Source: Candidatus Saccharimonadota bacterium (lineage in GTDB: Bacteria; Patescibacteriota; Saccharimonadia; Saccharimonadales; Saccharimonadaceae). Taken from it: DNA of 64,000 nucleotides. The notes below the pieces were generated by a model that made no database searches, was not told the DNA's origin, and saw only the letters and a list, made by a program, of their open reading frames with translations. The position numbers and the translations under genes are program-made. Within the stretch, counting starts at the first letter, position 1. Every line of letters starts with the position of its first letter. The DNA lies in contig JAQGHF010000003.1 in the NCBI GenBank assembly GCA_028288995.1, forward strand, positions 1 to 64,000, in the 5' to 3' direction. Below are positions 58,194 to 64,000 of the stretch, one piece after another.

Positions 58194-58469
58194 TTATGCA
58201 ACGGTTTTTCGACCGCCAGTAATTGCCCGCCAGATGAAGAGGACAACGACAGCCCCGAGCAATGCAACAACAAAGCTCCAAAAGTCGAATCCGGTGACAC
58301 CAACGCCACCAAATAAGCTGAGGATAAACCCTCCAACAAATGCACCGATAATGCCGGCGACAATGTTACCGAGTAATCCTTGCCGTTCATTTGTTCCGGC
58401 GATCATTGAGGCAACCCATCCGGCTAACCCTCCAAGTACTATCCATCCAATAATTCCAAGTCCGCTCAT
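58194..58469 (-). CDS. GlsB/YeaQ/YmgE (transglycosylase-associated) membrane protein
   Basis: 91 residues, three membrane helices with Gly-rich packing: IIGWIVLGGLAGWVASMIAG, GLLGNIVAGIIGAFVGGFIL and ALLGAVVVLFIWRA. This is the standard pattern of the family, which is often stress-induced; function unsettled. GGAGGGG precedes ATG. It lies between dnaJ and 58487, a possible stress context. Confidence 0.9.
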   Translation of the reverse strand: MSGLGIIGWIVLGGLAGWVASMIAGTNERQGLLGNIVAGIIGAFVGGFILSLFGGVGVTGFDFWSFVVALLGAVVVLFIWRAITGGRKTVA

Positions 58470-58486
58470 GCTAACCCCTCCTTCTT

Positions 58487-58963
58487 TTATGGTTTCGTAC
58501 TTCTATTATACGCCTGTTTGCGACTGAGGGCGATGGCCCTATTTGCTTGAAATCGAGAGAGGTTATGCGCTGCGCGAATGCCATCAGTTAATGCGCTTAG
58601 GCTTAGTTTTGCTTTTTCAATTGGAGTAAAGATATTCATATCATTTGCTTCATCTCCCTCAAATAATTCCAAGATGTGCTCGACACCCGTCTTTTCGGTG
58701 TTATCAATTTCAGGTGGTATCACGGGAGCAAAGATTGCTGAGTAGCCAATCGCACGAAGTGAGATATCGAGCCGTGATGCAGAGCCTACGCTTTCATGAG
58801 ACTTCCGTTGTTGATCTTCAAGAAAATCTAGTTGATTCACACATGTACTTATTGCGTGTGCAGCTAATTCAATACGACCTTTCGTCGTTACACCATAGCT
58901 ATCTTGAAATATAGCGTCAACTTCTTCGCCCAGTGGGCGTTCTCCTTTTGCATCTGAATTCAT
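58487..58963 (-). CDS. hypothetical protein
   Basis: 158 residues from ATG 58963. TATAAT (58973-58978) ends 9 bases upstream and would lie inside the coding region if the ATG at 59038 were used. Acidic and helical, no membrane segments. Features are a RPLGEEVDAIFQDSYGVTTK opening and an EKAKLSLSALTDGIRAAHNL helix near the end. Family not recognised. Confidence 0.6.
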   Translation of the reverse strand: MNSDAKGERPLGEEVDAIFQDSYGVTTKGRIELAAHAISTCVNQLDFLEDQQRKSHESVGSASRLDISLRAIGYSAIFAPVIPPEIDNTEKTGVEHILELFEGDEANDMNIFTPIEKAKLSLSALTDGIRAAHNLSRFQANRAIALSRKQAYNRSTKP

Positions 58964-59105
58964 GATTTGGCAATTATAGTCCAGGTCTTGGAAAAATACC
59001 ACCGTAAACGGTTTGGTTTTAATTGGTGATGTTTTCATTGCTGTCTCTGTTACGCTGATACATTCTTATATACACAAGCACAATCACAATATATACTGAC
59101 ACATA

Positions 59106-60212
59106 ATGAAACCTCTTATTAGAACGGTGGGCAAAGTTCTTGGACTCATACATGCTGAGTCTCGACAACTATATAACCGCTACTTTGGGACAATCGAACG
59201 ATTTGAGGGATCTGCGAAAGAAATCAGCCATCAAATCATTGATAGACTGTGGGAGGGAAACTTTTACCGCACGAGCCTCGGGCACTTCAATTTCTTTTGG
59301 ATGCGTGATTTTGGAACTGTCGCAGAGTCACTTGTGAAATTAGGTCACCAAGAAAAAGTACACCACACATTACATTGGGCGCTTCAAAGATATCGCCGCG
59401 CTGGTACTATTACACTATGCATCGACCACGCTGGAAATACGTTTAACGCACCTGCAAAACGAAGTGTTGATGCACTGCCTTGGCTTCTGCACTCATTAGT
59501 TGTGAGTGACTATGAATTAAATAAAGGCGAGCGTAAATTTCTCGATAAACAGCTCATTACATACATAAAGTCATACCTTGATCCGCTCACCGGAGAACTA
59601 CAACAAGGGAGTTATGCGGAAATGCGAGACGCCGTTCACTATGACCGAAGCGCTTATAGTATTGCGCTTATAGCTCGCATGGCTCGATGTGCCGAGCTCT
59701 TGAAGCTGACTGGATTCCCCTTCCATCCACAAATTTACCAAGCAGAATTAATGCACAATTATTGGAACGGTCGATACTTTAAAGCCGATAGGTCAACCGA
59801 TGCATATAGTTCAGACTCTGCCCTCATGCCCTTCTTTCTCGATGTCATCAATGATTCGCACATGGTGAAGCGAACTTGTGATTATATTACCCATGCAAAG
59901 CTTAATAGTGTCTATCCACTGCAATACGGCGAACGAGATCGAGAGTTCAAACACCGTCTCGGCATGGGAACAATCTTAATGCCAAACTACACAGGGACGA
60001 CTATTTGGACGTGGCATGCAACCTTCTACCTCCATATTTTGAAGCGATTTAAACGACCGGAATATAAAGCGCAGTATGCCAAGCTTGCTGAGCTCATCGA
60101 AAGACACGGCACGTATCCTGAACTTGTGAATCCTGATGGATCTTGGTACTACGTACCTATTTATCGTGCCGATCCGGGGATGGTCTGGGCTGCACTTTTC
60201 GAAGAACTATAA
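59106..60212 (+). CDS. six-hairpin (alpha/alpha-barrel) glycosidase-like protein
   Basis: 368 residues, no signal peptide. The pattern of paired helices and conserved acidic/aromatic motifs (GHFNFFWMRDFGTVAESLVK, SYAEMRDAVHYDRSAY, GTTIWTWHATFYLHIL) resembles GH15/GH63/amylo-alpha-1,6-glucosidase-type barrels. R-D in WMRDFG and E in YAEMRD are candidate catalytic-site residues. A cytoplasmic glycan-degrading role is likely; the substrate is unknown. TATACT (59092-59097) ends 8 bases before ATG. It lies convergent to dnaK and interrupts the chaperone gene group. Confidence 0.75.
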   Translation: MKPLIRTVGKVLGLIHAESRQLYNRYFGTIERFEGSAKEISHQIIDRLWEGNFYRTSLGHFNFFWMRDFGTVAESLVKLGHQEKVHHTLHWALQRYRRAGTITLCIDHAGNTFNAPAKRSVDALPWLLHSLVVSDYELNKGERKFLDKQLITYIKSYLDPLTGELQQGSYAEMRDAVHYDRSAYSIALIARMARCAELLKLTGFPFHPQIYQAELMHNYWNGRYFKADRSTDAYSSDSALMPFFLDVINDSHMVKRTCDYITHAKLNSVYPLQYGERDREFKHRLGMGTILMPNYTGTTIWTWHATFYLHILKRFKRPEYKAQYAKLAELIERHGTYPELVNPDGSWYYVPIYRADPGMVWAALFEEL

Positions 60213-60219
60213 AAGTTTA

Positions 60220-62112
60220 TTACTTCTCTTTTTTCTCGTCGACAACTTCGCCTTCAACAGGCTCATCATCCTTCTTCTCAGCATCTTCAGAGGCAGGTGC
60301 TTCCTCTTTAGCGGCTTGTTCATACATCTTTGCACCGATTGGCATGATAGCATCGTTCAAGGCTTTTGTTGCAGCCTCTAGCTCGTCTTTATCTTCAGCA
60401 TCTTTGTGCTTCTTCGCCTCTTCGACAGCATCAGTGATAACTTTCTTGTCGTCATCGCTGATCTTGTCTTTGAATTCATCAGGCATTTTTTCAGCTTGGT
60501 AGATTGTACTTTCGAGACCGTTTCGAGCGTCAATTGCTTCGCGCTTTTTCTTGTCTTCGTCGGCGTGTGCTTCAGCATCCTTTGCCGCCTTTTCAATGTC
60601 TTCCTTCGAAAGGTTTCCACTATCAGCGATCGTAATACTTTGCTCTTTGCCAGTACCCTTGTCTTTCGCAGTCACGTTAAGGATACCGTTGGCATCAATA
60701 TTAAAGGTAACTTCAACCTGAGGGACACCGCGAGGAGCTGGCGCAATGCCATCCAGTACGAATCGTCCCAATGACTTGTTGTCAGCAGCAAGCTCACGCT
60801 CACCTTGAGTCACGTGGATTTCTACCTGTGGCTGATTGTCGGCTGCAGTAGAGAATGTCTCAGACTTGCTGGTTGGAACGGTCGTGTTTCGCTCGATAAC
60901 CTTTGTTGCAACTCCGCCCATCGTCTCGATACCGAGTGAGAGTGGTGTCACGTCAAGAAGGAGCACATCCTTCACGTCGCCGGCAAGTACACCACCTTGA
61001 ATTGCAGCACCAATTGCTACAACTTCGTCAGGGTTTACGCCCTTTAGTGGGTCTTTACCAAAGATAGCCTTCACTTTTTCAACGACTGCTGGCATACGAG
61101 TCATACCACCAACAAGAACGATTTCGTCGATATCAGTTGTCTTGAGACCAGCATCTTTCAAGGCATTTTCAACAGGTTTCGCAACACCATCAATAAGATC
61201 CTTTACAAGTTCTTCGAGCTTGCTCCTGGTTAACTTGTACTCAAAATGCTTTGGACCGTCAGCATCCGCCGTAAGGAACGGTAGGTTAATTTCAGTTTCA
61301 TTCGTAGAAGAAAGTTCTTTCTTTGCCTTTTCAGCTTCGTCCTTAAGACGTTGCATTGCAGCCTTGTCAGACTTCAAATCGATACCTTGCTCGTTCTTAA
61401 AGACATCGAGGAAGTGGTTAACGATGCGGTTATCGAAGTCTTCACCACCGAGGTGTGTGTTACCGTTAGTAGATTTCACTTCAAAGACACCATCGCCAAG
61501 TTCAAGAACAGAGACGTCGAATGTACCACCACCAAGGTCGAAGACAACGATCTTTTCATCCTTTTTGCTTTCAAGTCCATAAGCAAGCGCAGCCGCAGTT
61601 GGCTCGTTAATAATACGCTTTACTTCAAGTCCGGCAATCTTACCAGCGTCTTTCGTTGCCTGTCGTTGTGAGTCATTGAAGTACGCAGGAACGGTAATCA
61701 CCGCTTCAGTGACTTTTTCACCAAGAAAGGCTTCGGCATCAGCTTTGATCTTTGAAAGAATCATTGCAGATACTTCTTCTGGGCTGTAATCTTTGTCACC
61801 CATTTTTACCGCAACGCCATCGCCCTTTTTAACAATTTCGTACGGCATGATATCTAGGTCCTTTTGAACCTCATCATCATTAAATTGACGACCAATCAAA
61901 CGTTTTACGCCATAGATAGTGTTCTTTGCATTCGTGACACGCTGACGCTGTGCAACTTGTCCAACAAGTCGTTCGCCAGTTTTATTAATAGCAACGACGC
62001 TTGGCGTGGTTCGGTTACCTTCAGCGTTTGCAATGACTTCCGGCTTACCGGCGACCATATAGGCAACCGCACTGTTAGTGGTACCAAGATCGATTCCAAT
62101 GATTTTACCCAT
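60220..62112 (-). CDS. dnaK: chaperone DnaK (Hsp70)
   Basis: 630 residues, full length. Nucleotide-binding domain: [16 protein letters not shown], the phosphate-2 motif [15 protein letters not shown] and the [11 protein letters not shown] loop. Linker [15 protein letters not shown], then the substrate-binding domain and lid, with an acidic [20 protein letters not shown] tail. It refolds proteins with DnaJ and GrpE. The ribosome site GGAGAG is good, after a leader of about 85 bases. A CIRCE operator covers the promoter spacer. Confidence 0.97.
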   Translation of the reverse strand: MGKIIGIDLGTTNSAVAYMVAGKPEVIANAEGNRTTPSVVAINKTGERLVGQVAQRQRVTNAKNTIYGVKRLIGRQFNDDEVQKDLDIMPYEIVKKGDGVAVKMGDKDYSPEEVSAMILSKIKADAEAFLGEKVTEAVITVPAYFNDSQRQATKDAGKIAGLEVKRIINEPTAAALAYGLESKKDEKIVVFDLGGGTFDVSVLELGDGVFEVKSTNGNTHLGGEDFDNRIVNHFLDVFKNEQGIDLKSDKAAMQRLKDEAEKAKKELSSTNETEINLPFLTADADGPKHFEYKLTRSKLEELVKDLIDGVAKPVENALKDAGLKTTDIDEIVLVGGMTRMPAVVEKVKAIFGKDPLKGVNPDEVVAIGAAIQGGVLAGDVKDVLLLDVTPLSLGIETMGGVATKVIERNTTVPTSKSETFSTAADNQPQVEIHVTQGERELAADNKSLGRFVLDGIAPAPRGVPQVEVTFNIDANGILNVTAKDKGTGKEQSITIADSGNLSKEDIEKAAKDAEAHADEDKKKREAIDARNGLESTIYQAEKMPDEFKDKISDDDKKVITDAVEEAKKHKDAEDKDELEAATKALNDAIMPIGAKMYEQAAKEEAPASEDAEKKDDEPVEGEVVDEKKEK

Positions 62113-62204
62113 ATATTACTCTCCTATTAGATTATTCAACTAGAATTTGCACGTATTTCTTATCTTATTTTAGCACTCTAAGCACTAGATTGCCAAGTAC
62201 TCTT

Positions 62205-62234
62205 ATTATAAATAAATTGGCACTCTCATGTCAA
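62205..62234 (-). promoter_or_regulatory. dnaK promoter
   Basis: Reverse strand TTGACA (62229-62234), 18 bases, TATAAT (62205-62210). The -35 lies in the CIRCE loop. An extra half-site TTAGCACTC (62170-62178) lies in the leader. Confidence 0.8.
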
Positions 62235-62243
62235 GAGTGCCAA
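62217..62243. promoter_or_regulatory. CIRCE operator upstream of dnaK
   Basis: TTGGCACTC-N9-GAGTGCCAA, perfect arms with the canonical 9-base spacer. HrcA binding here would block the TTGACA of the dnaK promoter. Confidence 0.93.
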
Positions 62244-62410
62244 TATACATTTTTACATTGATTTTTTATAGAGTCAGGACTATTATTACTCTATCTTAAA
62301 GGAACAGCGTCGCCAATCGGGCATAAACACCCAAATGAGAGATACACACCCCTAAGAAGCAAATCCGACGAGTGATCGACGGTTTTTCATATTTCAGGAA
62401 AGGTTCCAAA

Positions 62411-62845
62411 ATGTCACTCGCTGTCGCAGAGACTCCGACCCTTGTACGACCACCGATTGCAACACCTGAGGAGGTCTTGGCCTTCAGGGAACTTCACGGA
62501 CCGGAAGTGGATGCAGCCATCAAGCTGATGCTGCGCAAAATCCACCCCGGCGTGAAGTTTCGTCAAGTCATCACTCCTCTCCGCACTGCAGTTCACGATT
62601 CGTGCATCTCACCCGTCCGAGAGGATTTCTCGAAGATTGGGTGCGCGAACAGCGTCCTCATGCGAGCTCTCTTCCGGGAGACGTGCCCGAAGGGGATCGA
62701 CATCCAGTTCGACTTCGAGACCAGTGAGTTGTGGATTCCCAACGAGGATGATCCTCGGGATCACCACAAGGAGACCGTCATCCAGATGATCGTCTATTTC
62801 TTCATCTCGCAGAAGAAGCCGCGTATTCCCAGGCAGAAGCGTTGA
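62411..62845 (+). CDS. hypothetical protein, GC-rich codon usage
   Basis: 144 residues from ATG 62411 with AGGAAAGG just upstream; an in-frame ATG 39 bases earlier is less likely. Soluble, mixed alpha/beta: LAFRELHGPEVDAAIKLMLR, SCISPVREDFSKIGCANSVL, IDIQFDFETSELWIPNED. There are three cysteines. No family is recognised. Codon use is GC-rich, unlike dnaK and grpE on either side, so it looks inserted into the heat-shock gene group. Strong hairpins follow. It ends in TGA, which supports the standard genetic code. Confidence 0.6.
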   Translation: MSLAVAETPTLVRPPIATPEEVLAFRELHGPEVDAAIKLMLRKIHPGVKFRQVITPLRTAVHDSCISPVREDFSKIGCANSVLMRALFRETCPKGIDIQFDFETSELWIPNEDDPRDHHKETVIQMIVYFFISQKKPRIPRQKR

Positions 62846-62862
62846 ACAAACGCGACTTCCAA

Positions 62863-62925
62863 GCGGACAGGAGCCTTTCCTGTCCGCACCAAACTCCATT
62901 TATAAAAATGAAGCTTGGTGCGGAC
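62863..62925 (+). promoter_or_regulatory. overlapping alternative hairpins after the GC-rich gene
   Basis: GCGGACAGGA pairs with TCCTGTCCGC (62863-62887). The same GTCCGC, extended to GTCCGCACCAA (62882-62892), can instead pair with TTGGTGCGGAC (62915-62925). The two foldings exclude each other, as in attenuators. Confidence 0.5.
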
Positions 62926-62931
62926 TCAATA

Positions 62932-62962
62932 AAAAAAGCACTCAGTTATATGAGTGCTTTTT
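62932..62962. terminator. bidirectional terminator between 62845 and grpE
   Basis: AAAAAGCACTCA-N6-TGAGTGCTTTTT. T-runs on both strands serve the convergent genes. Confidence 0.85.
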
Positions 62963-62976
62963 GATATGCAGTACAA

Positions 62977-63483
62977 TTACTGTTTCGTTACTTTGACCAT
63001 CGCATGACGAATCACGTGACCATTCAGCATGTAACCAGCTTGCAGTTCCTCAGCAACAACATCATGCTCACCTGTTGCGTCTTCGTCGAATTGAATTGCC
63101 TCGTGCAGTTCTGGATCAAACGCCGTACCTGGCTTTGCATCAATGCGTGTCAGGTTTAAACTGTCGAGTGATTTCTCTAAATGCTTCACTAGTCCAGCAA
63201 CGCTTTGTACCCAACTGTTATCTTTCAGGTCTTCAGGCGTGTACGCAATTGCGCGTTCGATATTATCAATGACAGGAAGAAGTTTTAGGATTGCACTCGC
63301 TTGTCCTGATTCACGAGCAGCAACTTTTTCTGCATCAACTCGTTTACGATAGTTCTCAAAGTCTGCCCGAGTCCGCTGTAAGTCAAGCGTTAACTCAACA
63401 ATCTCTTGATCGCGGGTGTCTTCGTTTATCCTTTCTTCTGGGGCTTCGGGTGCTTCTTTTTTTGGTTTCTTCGCATCTGCCAT
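62977..63483 (-). CDS. grpE: nucleotide exchange factor GrpE
   Basis: 168 residues. Acidic/Lys-rich N-terminus (about 1-30), long coiled coil (about 30-85, LQRTRADFENYRKRVDAEK) and the beta domain with the family signature HEAIQFDEDA, then VAEELQAGYMLNGHVIRHAM, VKV. It releases ADP from DnaK. Its GAGGAG site lies in the last codons of hrcA; two bases separate the two genes, so they form one operon. Confidence 0.94.
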   Translation of the reverse strand: MADAKKPKKEAPEAPEERINEDTRDQEIVELTLDLQRTRADFENYRKRVDAEKVAARESGQASAILKLLPVIDNIERAIAYTPEDLKDNSWVQSVAGLVKHLEKSLDSLNLTRIDAKPGTAFDPELHEAIQFDEDATGEHDVVAEELQAGYMLNGHVIRHAMVKVTKQ

Positions 63484-63485
63484 AA

Positions 63486-64000
63486 CTATAAAATCTCCTC
63501 TAACATTGCGCCGGTGTGACGGACAAGGCGCATTACTTTTTCATAACTTTGACGAGTTGGACCGATAACACCAATGTAACTGCTGTCACTATACGGTGAT
63601 CGGAAGCGACTAATGATAAGTGTCGCACCACTCGATTTACCAATTGGATTCTCAGAACCAATATACACGTTGAGCGGCTCATTTAGCTTCGCTTCACGAA
63701 GCCATGGTTCCAGATCATCGAGTAACCTTGCGACGCTTTGTGCGTGGTTACCTTGCAAGAACTCAGGTTGTGAAAACAGGTTTCCAATACCAGCCATGTA
63801 CAGCTCATCACCAATTGTTGCAATGCCCATATTCTGAGTTAGTTCAACCAGGCTATCAACCGCACTTCGAATTGCACGATCTGCTCGGTCTGAATGATTG
63901 TGCACTCGAGCCTCGATTGCTCTCTCGCTGCGATCTGGGAGCATTGGCTGTAATTCATTAGCGTGCGCATCATTTAATGTGTTGACGTAAAAACGGTAAC
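63486..64000 (-). CDS. hrcA: heat-inducible transcription repressor HrcA, 5' part cut by window edge
   Basis: The last 171 residues are present; the frame is open to the right edge. The segment RFYVNTLNDAHANELQPMLP is the usual linker after the winged helix, which lies outside the window. The inserted-dimerisation/GAF-like part follows: NMGIATIGDELYMAGIGNLF, YIGSENPIGKSSGATLIISR, and the C-terminal SYIGVIGPTRQSYEKVMRLV typical of HrcA. It represses dnaK and dnaJ by binding the two CIRCE sites described here and is relieved on heat stress. Operon with grpE. Confidence 0.92.
   Translation of the reverse strand, partial: YRFYVNTLNDAHANELQPMLPDRSERAIEARVHNHSDRADRAIRSAVDSLVELTQNMGIATIGDELYMAGIGNLFSQPEFLQGNHAQSVARLLDDLEPWLREAKLNEPLNVYIGSENPIGKSSGATLIISRFRSPYSDSSYIGVIGPTRQSYEKVMRLVRHTGAMLEEIL

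Noticed and set aside
1-64000. Recoded stop codons (TGA as Gly) as in some CPR lineages
   Set aside because: Several well-supported genes end in TGA at the expected place, such as 62411-62845 and the end of gatD-like coupled pairs with ATGA; no gene needs in-frame TGA read-through.

Overview
This window looks like a chromosome segment of a Patescibacteria/CPR bacterium, most likely a Candidatus Saccharibacteria (TM7)-type organism. The call rests on gene content, not on a phylogenetic marker. The evidence is: Gram-positive-like wall genes (murB, an HTH-fused murA, the murT-gatD pair), an LPXTG-type surface protein, type IV pilins, a comEC-like DNA channel gene, an HrcA/CIRCE heat-shock system, many small membrane proteins and very compact gene packing. 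TGA is used as a stop, so the genetic code appears standard. No rRNA, CRISPR array, transposase or integrase was seen.

Layout. 1-1036: the end of a phage-tail-like adhesin locus, followed by tRNA-Glu. 1359-4684: an island of four GC-rich unrecognised genes with strong hairpins. 4942-6608: an LPRTG surface protein and a small membrane protein. 6605-11188: a sensor kinase, a GNAT-like acyltransferase, a SpeD-like protein, a CheY-like regulator and folD. 11227-14147: small membrane proteins and two tRNAs. 14143-17174: a MarR regulator, an MFS exporter and murB. 17211-21428: a type IV pilin cluster with two very large modular prepilins. 21492-25724: glyA, HTH-murA, tatC and tatA. 25796-30118: the main phage-tail-like adhesin operon. 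30214-36016: a DUF916/WxL-like surface cluster. 36034-38850: a flavin electron-transfer operon (FMN-binding protein, ApbE, RnfD-FNR fusion). 38917-41610: another tail-like protein and an RpfB/YabE-like wall enzyme. 41850-43952: an ORFan, two Nudix hydrolases and three tRNAs. 43963-50211: a membrane-anchored AAA+ unfoldase, murT-gatD and comEC-like. 50337-52840: tRNA-Lys, membrane proteins, DUF192, RimK-like ATP-grasp and a retropepsin-like protease. 52992-56982: ATP-grasp, a glycosyltransferase and a HELEH metalloprotease. 57028-64000: dnaJ, dnaK, grpE and hrcA, interrupted by other genes.

How the genes fit together. Much of the window serves the cell surface and contact with other cells: pilins with lectin-like ends, phage-tail-like fibres without a phage, a WxL/DUF916-like complex, an LPRTG protein and an Rpf-like wall enzyme. 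Together with the DNA-uptake channel gene, this suits an epibiont living on another (probably actinobacterial) cell. That lifestyle is inferred.

Transcription signals are unusually readable. At least twenty genes have a TATAAT-like -10 box ending only 6-11 bases before the start codon, so many mRNAs should be leaderless or nearly so. Genes inside operons and a minority of first genes carry AGGAGG-type ribosome sites instead. This pattern was used to correct several starts. The heat-shock genes carry two well-formed CIRCE operators that overlap their promoters.
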